A stretch of 64,000 nt of DNA, taken from Isoetes taiwanensis. Taxonomy: Eukaryota > Streptophyta > Lycopodiopsida > Isoetales > Isoetaceae. Location: assembly GCA_021234155.1 (NCBI GenBank), contig JAJEKV010000052.1, positions 2,040,077 to 2,104,076 of the forward strand. The letters run 5' to 3'. Shown here piece by piece: positions 35,972-46,390 of the stretch (the first letter of the stretch is position 1; every line of letters begins with the position of its first letter). Made by a program: the position numbers and the translations under genes. Under the pieces are notes generated by a model. The model had not been told where the DNA came from. It saw nothing but the letters and a program-made list of their open reading frames with translations, and did not search any database.

Positions 35972-37721
35972 TTAAGGGCGTTCTCCCTTGATGCGACTAG
36001 CAAGATGCATGTCTTGCCTCATAAGTGTTACTCGCTTCGCATGAACAGTGCAAGCCGTCGAGTCTTCAAAATGTTGCACTATTCTCTGCTCCGCCGCTTC
36101 CTGCAATGCCAGCAGCATCTCATCCGTGACCCTCATGTCGGTCTTGAAGTCCTGCATCACTTCTATGACTAGACGGGCAAAGGGGGCACGGGGAATTAGG
36201 AGGCCGTAGCTGCGCTGAAAGTGTTTGATCTCCCTCAGTGCTCTTTTTTCGGTCTCCTTCCTGGTGGGCTTCTTCTTGGCTGGCCTCTTAGGGGCCTTGG
36301 GCTTTGGTGGTGGCGGCCTTAATGTCTGGCTCTTCGTTGGATGTCCGCCCTCGATGGTCCGTACCCTGTTCTCCTGATAGTAGGAGTTGTAAGCCTCCCA
36401 CTTCTTCATGTACTCCTGATGGGTAAAAGCATGTTAGGGTGTCCCTTAAAAAGTATTATTTAGTGACTAAAAAGGTACCTAAAAAGGTAGCCAGGAATGG
36501 GTACTGGGTACCTGTATAATATCTCAATATAAGGTATGTTTTAGAACTTTTTATATATATATTGGTCTCCGATAGCATTATCTTTACCTTAACTTTGAAT
36601 ATTACCATGTCCTTGACTTTTATTTTGGATTTTTGTATTAGTTTTAATGAAAAGAAAAATGAGAAAGTACCCAGTTCAGAAGTACCTAGTGTATGTACTT
36701 TTGCAGGTTCCAAAAGTGGTACACCCTAACATGCTTTTACCCTGATGTTCCATCTTCCTTTCATATATCTTGACGGGGTCCATGACATAGGACTCTCGGG
36801 CAGGTCGTGGTTGTTTCTTCCTGTCCCAAGTCGGATACCTAGGGGCTTCTCAGACTTGGTCCCCGCTGCCCCCGCCGGCGCTATCCGCCAGTACTACACC
36901 CCTTTCGTCGCTTCAGGGGTTTAGAAGAGCTTCCACCTTCGGTGTTGGGGTTGAAGTCTTCATCTTCAGAGTCGTCAGAGGCGGGCGGGGGCTGGTTAGC
37001 TGACCGTTCGTTAATGACGATCTTGGGGTTGGGCTTCTTAGTTGGCGGAACATCCTTGAGCTTCCTTGGGCCCACCACAAACTTCCCCTTCTTCTTCTTC
37101 AGTTCCTCTGCCACTTTCTTCTCCTCCTCTTCTCTCTTCCTCTTCTTTTCTTCCTTCTTCCTTTCTCGGCGTCTCTCTTTGGCCGTGCCAGCGATAAGCC
37201 CACAGGTCTTCTTCTTCCTCCATGCGGCTCAAGCCTCGGCTCCATTGTTCCTCTCGCTCCTCGGCCTCCTTCTCGCGGATCCAGGCTTCGAGTTGCTCTT
37301 CAATGGTCGGTTCTAGAGTCGGCAGCCTCTGCTCCTCACGGGCCTTGGTTCTCCTTTCTCTCTGTGCTGCCTCCTCTTCCTCTTCGAGCAGCTCTGTTCC
37401 TGCATCCGAGGGTTCGTCCTCTTCCCGGTCGATCTGCTGGTCCATCTCCTCGTTCTGCTCTCCTCTCTGCTGGGATCCTTCTCTATTGTGCTCATCCGAA
37501 GGTTCTCCCTCGCTCGAAGAAGATTGACCGTTGGTGTTAAGGAGGCGCCCCGGGCATCTTGCCGAATCATCTTTGGGATCAAGGGCGCCGGGTCGATTCC
37601 TGGTCACGCTTTCCGGCAGTCTGTTTGGTTCGGGCCATATTTGACAGATCGACGATCGGATGTCGGGCGCCAAAGATCGCCTTAGGGAGCGGGAGCAGAT
37701 TTCTAAGTCGGGAACGTACAA
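35972..37721 (-). pseudogene. Element A: ORF1, charged protein with C-terminal histone H3 domain
   Basis: The first part (37,721-37,038) is an acidic, Glu/Arg-rich coiled-coil-like region (EPTIEEQLEAWIREKEAEER). After a frame change near 37,205 it continues as a basic segment (KKKKGKFVVGPRKLKDVPPT) to a TAG at 36,881; a shifted frame carries on through RYPTWDRKKQPRPARESYVM to the MITE. After the MITE, 36,409-35,972 runs MKKWEAYNSYYQENR, a Pro/Lys linker, and then a gap-free histone H3 fold of about 89 residues: ALREIKHFQRSYGLLIPRAP, LVIEVMQDFKTDMRV, LALQEAAEQRIV, HFEDSTACTVHAKRVTLMRQ, HLASRIKGERP, stop. About 50 of 89 positions match canonical H3, including all helices and the QDFKTD and HAKRVT segments. 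The H3 N-terminal tail (ARTKQTARK) is absent. Some residues (HFQ, LLIP, TLMR) are more CENH3-like, but the longer CENH3 loop 1 is absent. Breaks: about three frame changes, one TGA, and the MITE. Confidence 0.9.
36422..36741. mobile_element. MITE, 320 bp, inserted in the histone-like ORF
   Basis: Perfect 21-bp terminal inverted repeats, GGTAAAAGCATGTTAGGGTG(T) and its complement, bound the element. It is AT-rich and non-coding. The flanking six bases CTGATG are duplicated (36,416-36,421 and 36,742-36,747). With one CTGATG copy and the MITE set aside, the reading frame of ORF1 is continuous through the site, so the insertion is later than the ORF. Confidence 0.92.
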
Positions 37722-37849
37722 ATGAGGGGGGTCTACATCTATTTATAGCTTGGGCAATTTTAGGTCAAAATCTAAGTTGCTCTATTTAACATGCCAAGGC
37801 ACCTATTTACTTAAAACATACACTTATTTCAGAGTTTTCTAATTATTGG

Positions 37850-37914
37850 TTTCACAGGTAGCGCCCTGTTCAAAAACTAGAGTTTAGTTTTTAGACCAGG
37901 CGCTACGTGTGAGA
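37850..37914. repeat. 65-nt quasi-palindrome, copy 3
   Basis: TTTCACAGGTAGCGCCCTGT pairs with AGGCGCTACGTGTGAGA at the other end, with AACTAGAGTTTAGTTTTT in the centre. It lies about 130 nt upstream of the ORF1 start on the minus strand. Confidence 0.9.
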
Positions 37915-38038
37915 TCTTATACATTTTTAAGTAATTAAGTGATTTAAGCATACTATTCTAACTAATTCTTACCTTGGAACTGGCCTTACCATATCACTTT
38001 TCTCAAATTCATCAAGTTTTAAGGTGTTCTTATTCGAT

Positions 38039-38104
38039 GTTCACAGGTGTAGCCCCGCTCAAAAACTAAAGTTCGGGCTCTTTGACCAGCGCCGACGCGG
38101 TGAG
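38039..38104. repeat. 65-nt quasi-palindrome, copy 4 (diverged)
   Basis: TTCACAGGTGTAGCCCCGCT, then AAAAACTAAAG, then GACCAGCGCCGACGCGGTGA. It is the most diverged of the four, 189 bp from copy 3, about 200 nt after the primer-binding site. Confidence 0.8.
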
Positions 38105-38299
38105 ACCACCTTGCCTGAGGAGGTTTTGGCTCATTCTTTTTAGTCTTATCATGTTCCAATTCACTTAACTGTTACTAGCTTAGCATAAACTACAAAAATG
38201 AGAAAAAAAAAAATCCCACTTTTCGAGGTTTGAGGATCCTATCAAGTTAGTACTACTGGGAGCATGGTCAGTGCTTTGCTCTTGGTCTCCAAGAACATT

Positions 38300-38311
38300 G
38301 CTCTGATACCA
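38300..38311 (-). promoter_or_regulatory. Primer-binding site of element A (iMet type)
   Basis: On the minus strand TGGTATCAGAGC follows the LTR end (...CGTCACA, then G). This is the usual initiator tRNA-Met primer site of plant Ty3 and Ty1 elements. Confidence 0.9.
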
Positions 38312-38312
38312 C

Positions 38313-38502
38313 TGTGACGTCCCTTACTCATATACGATGCTCGCACCGTATACAAACAGGAGTTCATCCCCCATACCAGCTCCATACTGATATAGGGGTA
38401 ACCGTCTAAAATCCACAGTGGGAAGAATGAAGGGGTCATTTTACCCCGTCTCCCTCAAGGCCTACCTAGCTGTGGAAGCGTAAACATACACGTCAGTAAC
38501 AT
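38313..38502 (-). repeat. 5' LTR of element A, inner part
   Basis: It matches 21,568-21,773 of the 3' LTR (TGTGACGTCCC...GTCAGTAACAT) with a deletion of about 20 bp, then is cut by element B at 38,503. The other part of the LTR is 57,070-58,309. Confidence 0.92.
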
Positions 38503-39095
38503 TGTTAGTCCTGTGCCTCCTGGTTCAGGACTATTCATGCATACGACGGACCAGGTCAAGCTTAAGGATCCATGACAGCAACGGGTCGATCTTCCAAAGC
38601 CCAAATAGAAGACTAAGCAGACCACCACGCCAAAGCCAAAGGCCTGCGTCGGAAGAACAGGCGCCGCTCAGACAAGTGATGGCCCGCCATCGCCCGCGTC
38701 AGCGTCAGCGTGATTCGAGGCACTTCAAGAGGCACCGCCAACATTCCTCCAAATCGCCTCCTTCCGTAAGTCGGCACCGATCGGTCGATAGTGTCTATAT
38801 TGGGCCAAAGGCCATTGTACTATATATATGAGTAGAGCTAGCATATGATGGCTAGATGAGTTTTGAGTCTTGTCTCTCTTCAGTCTTCTCTCGATTGCGA
38901 GAGCTCATGTATGTTCATCATTGATATCAAGGAAGCTTATCATTTTCCTCTCACTGTTCTCTCTTGTTCTGTTTTCTTCTTCTTGTTCTTTTCTTGCAAA
39001 TCCCGCGTGACATAGTCCCCCGGATTCTCCTGTTAGCTCCAAGGGTCCTCACAGAGGGCTGTCTTGCAGGAGTTCCCGAACCCAGACCCCAAACA
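38503..39095 (+). repeat. LTR 1 of element B (593 bp)
   Basis: It starts TGTTAGTCCTGTGCC and ends CCCCAAACA. A TATATATATGAG promoter-like box lies at about 38,820-38,831. The end is set by the primer site that follows. The left flank of B is A's LTR. No target duplication can be checked because the right end of the B block is deleted. Confidence 0.88.
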
Positions 39096-39096
39096 C

Positions 39097-39112
39097 TGTC
39101 GCCGCTGCCGGG
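39097..39112 (+). promoter_or_regulatory. Primer-binding site of element B (tRNA-Asp type)
   Basis: TGTCGCCGCTGCCGGG resembles the TGGCGCCGTTGCCGGGG site complementary to tRNA-Asp used by Athila/Tat elements. Copy 2 has TGCCGCCGCCGG. The mismatches may be errors or decay. Confidence 0.65.
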
Positions 39113-39188
39113 TCTGATTAGTTTTTCCTTTCTTCTGTCGCCATGTCTGTCCGAAACTTCACGCTGCAGAACTTCTTTCCCTGCATAA

Positions 39189-41420
39189 ATGCCTCGCTTT
39201 GAGCGCCATCATCGAAGGGAAGTTGCTTCGTGACATGTATGGATCTGCGTGTGACATTGAGGGAGGCCACATTCGGCCTAGGGCTCACCGGCGCCACCCA
39301 CCCTCGCGGTCATGTCTCGTCCAAATTCTCCTCCTCAAACGTGCAAACATTGCTCCGCGGCCCGGGCCTCCTCATCACTATCGGAGCCCTATCCGCTCCA
39401 CCTCCAACCTTACTTTCATACCCCGTAACATGCCTTCATCCATCACTCTTTCCGCCATACCGCCTTCACAACCATCATCTCCCTACGGGGACAGGGATAT
39501 CCACATGTCTCTTTAGCTCCTCCCCAGTGAATTTCCCCTTCCCTACCTTTCCCACCGCTTCTTCCCTGCTTACACCTTACGCACTCTCAAAACCAATGAT
39601 CGTGCACCTCCAAGCATTCTCCACCTCGCCCACCCTTAAGCTGTGGTCTTTCCGCACCATACCACCTCCAACTCCACCTCAATATCCTCACTATCATGTT
39701 CCCGTCCAGCCCAAGCACTTTTTTACCTCTACCTTTCGACCTTTAAGCCGACTTATCCCACCTTTGGCAACACGAAAGGCAAACCTTTAGACCAAAGTGC
39801 TCAGGCCCACATGGAGGAATTTGAGGCTCGGCTGTCCTGAATGGTCATGCGCAACCTCAACTGAAATTCCACATCTTTTCCACCACATTGCGGGCTCCCC
39901 TCATCAATGGCTCATGTCCAACAAAAGCCACTGAAACAAGATTGGTCCGAAATGAAATCGCTTTTCTTTCACTATGGGACCACCTGATGATGATCAACTT
40001 CATCTCAAGCAACGCAATGACCTTCAACAAGAGCCCACTTGAAGTCCCGCCTCGGATTTTGCGCATCCGCCTTCACATTTTGCTCAAGAAACTCAAGGAG
40101 TACCCCACACGTAGCCGTATCTTTGGTCCGGTTTCTCCAAGGACTTCCTCCAAATATCGACTCATGACTCAATACCTGGCGCCAAGACTTTGGAGCAAAG
40201 CTATCGATCTTGTCAATCACTCGGCCAATGTTTCCTCCCGTGGTGTGGCTCTTCGTAAGCTCCCTTTCATTCCACCCATCATGGTTCCCCGTGATCGCTG
40301 CTCAACCTCAACACGCCAATCCGGCGCAATGATCTGGTGCCATATTCAGAAATATCAAGGCCACTTGGCTAATGAGTGCAACTCCACCAATGGCCCGCCT
40401 CATTGTAAACGATGCAACATGTAATCATGCCACCTAAGAGTGCACTCGCGACTCATCCTACACCTTTCCGCAACAAGATGGTTTATCAAGTGCAAACAAC
40501 ACCTCGCCACTAATCGCACTATCGCTAGCCACCACCGCAGCGCAACCCAATCAACTCTATCAGCAACAGAGCCACAACGGGACCCAACACACGCCCTCCT
40601 TTTGATCCTTCAAAAGCTCGTTTATCACCGCCAAGAATGGGGTCATACCACCACGGCGTGTCCTCAACTCCCACAAGTTCAAAAGTGCGCTTTCCTCGCA
40701 CCAATCGTACCACATCATCACCCGCCACGGCTTACCAACTCTAGATTGCTAATGGCAAACAAGGCCCGGCCCCGTTTCTTCTAAGCCACCTCGCGCGCCT
40801 CCAGCCATCACGCTTATCAACCAGCTCATGCCAATCAACCTCGATGGATCAACAAGCACAGAAGAAATTTTTCGTGCTCTTAATCCTCCAGTCCAGCCAT
40901 CAAATTGGGTTGGTTTGGTCTCACGCCGACCGGCCACGCCCCCCCTAACCATTATTCCTAATGGCACGCAACCCCGCCTTTGCAACGACGCAATTCCTCA
41001 TGCGTAAGACAAAAAAGGTCCATTTTGCACCTGACTTGAGAAACTCATGCCGAATGTCATGCCTAAAGTTCGCCAAAGCATTTTGAACCTCATGCAAGCC
41101 GCCAAGGCCGCGACGCTGGCTAATGTCCATGCCACCACTAGAGCTCAACAAAGACAAGACGCACTTCACGCCTCAACCTCCACGCCTCGCACATATCCCA
41201 ATATCGCTGGGAGGTTGACCTACTCAAAGAAGTTGCTGCTTCTTTACCACGCACTCCCCGCACCCTGGGGTCCAAATTGATCCTTTTTCTCATGTGCCTC
41301 GAACTCCAAGAGGAGCTAGCCAAAATCAAAATTCCTTTAAGCTTGGCCACAATTTTGAAACTCGGTCCCGCTTCTCAAGGACCGCTACTCCCCCGAACTG
41401 CTTTGGTTGGGGCTGTTGCT
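39189..41420 (+). pseudogene. Element B copy 1: gag, frameshifted
   Basis: ATG at 39,189 opens MPRFERHHRREVA and soon hits a stop. Further pieces are in all three plus frames: Pro/Ser-rich N-terminus, then a capsid-like part (NFISSNAMTFNKSPLEV), then two Cys/His clusters near 40,340-40,450 (YQGHLANECNSTNGPPHCKR), interpretable as zinc knuckles. The same pieces appear in copy 2 with different breaks. Confidence 0.6.
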
Positions 41421-43330
41421 ACCTCTACTCCCACTGGCATGCCACGGTGGCAATCAACAAGTCAATCATGTTCAAATTGACGAGGTAGCGCTGTCAATCT
41501 CATCACGGATAAACTCCAAAACAAATGGGCATCAAACAACTCTATCGTGGCCCCATATGACATCAAATTGGCCAATGGCCATATCACGAGACCTCAAGGC
41601 GCCAATCTTCCGCACATCAATATTGGTGATCTCCGATTCCCTTGGAATTTGGTGTTTGAAGGCCGGAGAAGATCCGTGTGATTATGAAATGTTGGTCGGC
41701 GCACCTTTTCTCCGCCAGCCAAGAGTATCCATTACCGGGCCACGATCGCTTAGTCATCACCGATGGTCACTTCAATGCCACCATGGACTTGGAAACAGAA
41801 AAATCATTTCCGGGCGTCGACAATGCCGAACCCTCTCTCCGGCACATCGCATTCCGGGACGCCGTAATATTTATCGCTCAGCTCCACCGCGCGAAGGCCG
41901 CCTGGCCATCCTACCCCAATATGCCGATCCTTGGGGAGAAATGACTCTTGATCGGACCAGTCCGGGTCGCTTTTGCTTGACCCTTACCTAGCTCCTTGCA
42001 ATCGGAATCCAACGCGTTGATCACTTTTCGACGCCAACCTCCCCGCAAGCCCTCGTCAGATGTACACGCCGGCCATGAAGCAACCTCTCGCTTGAGGAAA
42101 CTCAAGAACCTCTTTTTTCACCACGCAGAGTGCCACGCGATCCCGTTATGCTTCAACCTCCTCGCCATATTGTCCGGGACATGGAAGTTATCCCCATATT
42201 CGCACTCAAGTCGATTGTGGACGAGGGCAACAATCACCGTCCGACTTTGCCGCCAATCTTCCGACACCCTATCGTAATGGTCTGCCACGCCTTCAAAAAG
42301 TTCAAACACATTTTGCCCTGAGCTACAAAGATCTTCGTGGGATCAACAAAACCTTGGGGAACTCACCATTCCTACCAAGTCCGATGCACGCCAGCCTAGC
42401 AACGACCAGCATTCGCTCAACCCCACTTACCGCGGATCGGCCAAGGCGAAATTGACAAACTCCTTGCCGCAGTTTGATCTATGAGGTCAAACATTCTCGA
42501 GTGGGTGAGCCCCATCGCCATTGCACTCAAACACAATGGTAAGATCCACGCTTATGGGACTAACCGAAAACTCAATCGCCACGAGCGCGATCATTTTCCA
42601 CTTTCCTTTACGCACTGTGTTCGAAGAGGTTGCCGGACATGAGATGTACTCCTTCATGGATGGTTTTTCCGCTACAATCGATCTCAATCAAAGAATCCGA
42701 TCAACTCAAGACTACCTTCACCACCCCGCGGCACTTTTGCCTACAAGGTGGTTCCTTTTGATTATCAAACTCTCCATCCACGCTTTCAACGTATCATGCT
42801 CTCCGCTTTTCATGATTTTATGAAGGAAAATCCCTTCTTGCAAATTTTTCAAGATGACTTCTCCGCCACAGCCCATGGTCTGACCATTTGATAAATTGGA
42901 ACTCGCCTTTTCGAAATGTGATGAGTCCCAAGATTAGTCTCAATCCCGAAATGCACCTTTTTAAGGCCACTTCGTGTTCTCGTTGGGACATGTGGTCAAG
43001 AAAGCGTGTATCACCACGATCCCCGCCAAAATCAGCCGGTGCTCAAGGCTCAAGGACCAGCCAATATCAAGGAAACACGCTTTTTCTTGGGTAAGGTCAA
43101 TTATTACTCCACCTTCATTCCCCGACTCAAGCAGCCCATTGCAGATCCCATTCATAAACTCATCGGTGATGAATCCACCGGGCTTGGAATTCCCAAAGGA
43201 TGTCGCTTCCAACAGCTTGAAGCTCTTGCTTACTCAGCCCCTGCTCTTGTTCCTCCTCAATGGGACAAGCCCTTTCATGTCCATGTCGATGTCTCGCCTT
43301 TTGCTATTAGAGTCGTTTCTTTCTCAAGAA
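41421..43330 (+). pseudogene. Element B copy 1: protease and RT, frameshifted
   Basis: The protease motif is at about 41,465 (VQID..GSAVNLI; one base is missing relative to copy 2). RT pieces include DHFPLPFTHCVR, EVAGHEMYSFMDGF, FQDDFSA (42,847-42,867), and ETRFFLGKVNYYSTFIPRLK. RNase H begins FHVHVDVSPFAI and is cut at 43,330 by a LINE. Confidence 0.72.
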
Positions 43331-44700
43331 TATTTATTTATTTATTTATTTATTTATTTATGTCTAATGCTCTCTAAGGGCCAAGAGAGGCCATGGAGCA
43401 CAATATCAAATCAATTACAAATTCAGCAATAGTGATCGATGAGTATCTCATCACCTCAGCAGATATAGTCCTAATTCTATAGGAGCCATACCTAACAATG
43501 AATAGTAATCAGATATGTATATCAAACTTCTCCTCGATGTGTGTATACCCCGGCATTGTATGAACGTATGATGCTCGCCTTCTACGCTGCCGAGTCACAA
43601 ATTTTGCACAGCCTTGCTTCCCTAGGTGTTTTTGCCCATCCGCTAACCTCTATTTCCAAATTATGCGAAATGGGTACGATTTGGCTATGACCTCGTTTAA
43701 AGAACTTAGGGATATCCTAATTCAAATAGTTCTCGCTTTTATACTCTTCCATGTGATTGATATTTGCCTTGTACTACATCATCCGGCCCCTCGATCCGCC
43801 CATAAATGGTCAATCGCACATTTCTCGAAAGCAATATCCTTGCATCTCGATTTGTTATCGGGCTTGGCATCTGTTATGCCCCATTTTCCCCATGCATGAA
43901 GATTTTTCAGCCACCCTTGATCTGAACTTACCATAGCCCGGTAGGATCTAAGGCGATCTAACATTGCTCCTTCAAATTGTTAAGAAAATTTATAGATTGG
44001 AAAAGAGCTTCTATCTCTAAAGGAAACATACCGGATTTTGCAAGTATAATGGCGTAAGGGATTTGGGCTCTGGCTCCAAGCTCCTCACGCAGGAACGATT
44101 TTTGTACTGCTTCAATCTGATTCCATAATCTCGCATGAATTTCTGATCCCCAAATAGGTGCCCGTAGAGCAATACCATTTGTACCAAAGTTTTGAAGAAA
44201 AGTTTCTTGAGTCTCCAACTTGTCAGTGAGGCCTTGCTGCATTTTGTAAGCATGCTGTACAATGCCATCTTTCCTCCTGTGGCTCGGCATTTAATACATT
44301 CCTTCCAACTGTAGTTAGAAGATATGTCTACTCCAAGGTATTTGTAACAAATAACCTGCCTCCAAAGATATGTTCCCTCGATATGTAAAATTCGCCTTTC
44401 CCCGGTACCAAAGACCATGATCTTTGTTTTGCTACATTTACCATCATTTTCTTTTCATTACAAAAAGTTTTCTAGGTCGCATAAGTGATCTTGCAAGATC
44501 TACTTTTTGTCGGGCTACTAGTACCACATCATCGGCATACAAGCCAGTGAATCGGATTATGTGCGCCCTAATTTGGTGCCCGCTAGAGATCGAAGCTTTT
44601 ATCCGGTCTTCCCGCCATCGATGAAAATCCCAAACAAAGTTGGAGACAACGGGCAGCCTTTGACGCATTCCCATATGATGCGCATTAATCGACAAACCAA
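43331..44700 (-). mobile_element. 5'-truncated LINE inside element B copy 1
   Basis: On the minus strand the LINE RT part (about 44,695-44,500: LPVVSNFVWDFHRW, IIRFTGLYADDVVLVA, the YADD box) is followed by CYKYLGVDISSNYSWKECIK, a zinc-finger-like C-terminus in broken frames, and a (TAAA)n tail at plus 43,331-43,361, about 7 units. It lies in B's RNase H gene at the same site as in copy 2. Confidence 0.8.
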
Positions 44701-46390
44701 ACCGCTACGCCAGCCGAAACTCAATTCCACCGAACGCAACTACTCGCCACGCAGCGAAGCCTTGGGTTTAATTTTCGGGCCCAACGCCTCGCCACTATCT
44801 TTTAAGCCCGATCAAATTCTTTGTTGACCACCAGTGCACTTTTTTATTTGATCAACAAATCCACGCCCACGGGCCGCATTGCTCGTTGTCCTCCTTCGCA
44901 AGAATTTGCACCTTTTGAAATTGTTCACAAGGCCGGGTAAATCTCATGTTGTCCCGATTATCTTTCACCCATCCACACAGATGATCCCTCCATCGAGTCT
45001 CGACGCGCCTTTCCTGACGCCAACTCTTTTTGGTCACGGCAACACCTCATTGGTTTCATGACTTTCGCCAGTATCTCCTCACAGGTGCTCTTCCCCCCCA
45101 GAGGACGCCACGCCTTCCAAAATTAGCAACAATCCCGGCCGACATCGGGCTCCTCCGCGAGGTCCGTGACTACACCATGGTTGCAGCCATCTTTACAAAA
45201 AAGGGTAAGGATACCATCCTTCGACGCCGTGTTCTCCCTCATGAGGTTCTAGATATTGTTCGAGAAGCCCATGAAGGGCTCCTGGTGGTGGTCATTTTCA
45301 TGGTGACACCACGGCACGCAAAAATCCTTCTTGCTGGTTATTTTTGGTCCACGCTCTTCAAAGACGCCACGCCCATGCCCGCTGCGGTGATGCTTGCTTG
45401 CGTGGGGGACGGCCCACGCCCGCGGACGCTCTTCCCTTGACGGGCCGCCACGCCACTTCCCTTCAAAGAAATGGGGCATGGATTTTGTGGGACCCATCGA
45501 TCCTCTGCGCACACACCCGCGTTCGCTACATTCTCCCGTTCTCACCGACCACGCTACCAAATGGGCGGAAGCTTGCGCGACTTCCGCATAACACCGCGGC
45601 AAGCACGTACCTAAGGTTATCTATCAACAAATCATCACGCGATTCGGCCGCCCCACCTGAGTTGGGTCGCTGATCGTGGTGTCCACTTTATCAATCATAC
45701 CATCAAGGAGTCGACGGATTATCTCCCCGATACAACATCACAAGAGCACACCTTACTATCCTCAAGGGAATGGTTTGGCGTAAAGCACCAACAAAACTCG
45801 GGTCACAATTTCAAGAAAATTTGTGACGCCGCAAGACCGACCGGCAAACCAAGCTTCCTATCGTTTTTTTGGGCTTACAATACTTGTTTCAAAATAGCTA
45901 CGGTCACACTTTTCAAATTGGTTTATGGTCAAGAAGCTCTCATGCCTTTTGAGTACATTCTCCCCCCACTCTCCGCTTTCAACCGGCACGCCCATAATCC
46001 GCCACGACTCAAAGAAAGGGTTTATCAATTGGAACAGCTTGGATGAACTTAGAAGGGATGCTTATATTCGTGTTCTTCATGGACAACAAGCTTGCAAAAA
46101 TCTTTACATGACAAACGGTCAAGACAAAAACATTCAACGGGAGATTTGGTTCTTCTTTATGATTCTCTGCGACAAAAATTTTCCTGTAAACTTAAGTTTC
46201 GCTTGGCTTGACCTTATCAAATTGTTCAAGTGGTTCAATTCCACCGCTTTCCAACCGGGTTGAAGTTAGATGGCACTCCATTACCTACATCGGGTTAATG
46301 GCTTCCGGCCAAAACATTTCATCCCACGTAAAAGCAACAATCAACAAATAGATGCGCTTCAAGACACAACCACAACCGAAAAGTAACTAA
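44701..46390 (+). pseudogene. Element B copy 1: RNase H end and integrase, frameshifted
   Basis: After the LINE the RNase H resumes with RQPKLNSTERNYSPRSEALG, then STPTGRIARC and a KAGKSHVVPIIF-type segment. The integrase has RRVLPHEVLDIVREAHEGLL, WGMDFVGPIDPLRTHPRS (first Asp), then broken versions of the second Asp and Glu regions, and the tail FEYILPPLSAFNRH. Many 1-2 bp differences from copy 2 break the frame. Confidence 0.75.

Noticed and set aside
37222..37527. Plus-strand Ser-rich frame (101 codons)
   Set aside because: Antisense of the Glu-rich ORF1; Ser-runs are the complement of GAA/GAG-type codons.
35557..38104. CRISPR-like array from regularly spaced palindromes
   Set aside because: Four units in two separate pairs, in a eukaryotic retrotransposon, with long unequal spacers that partly encode ORF1; not an array.
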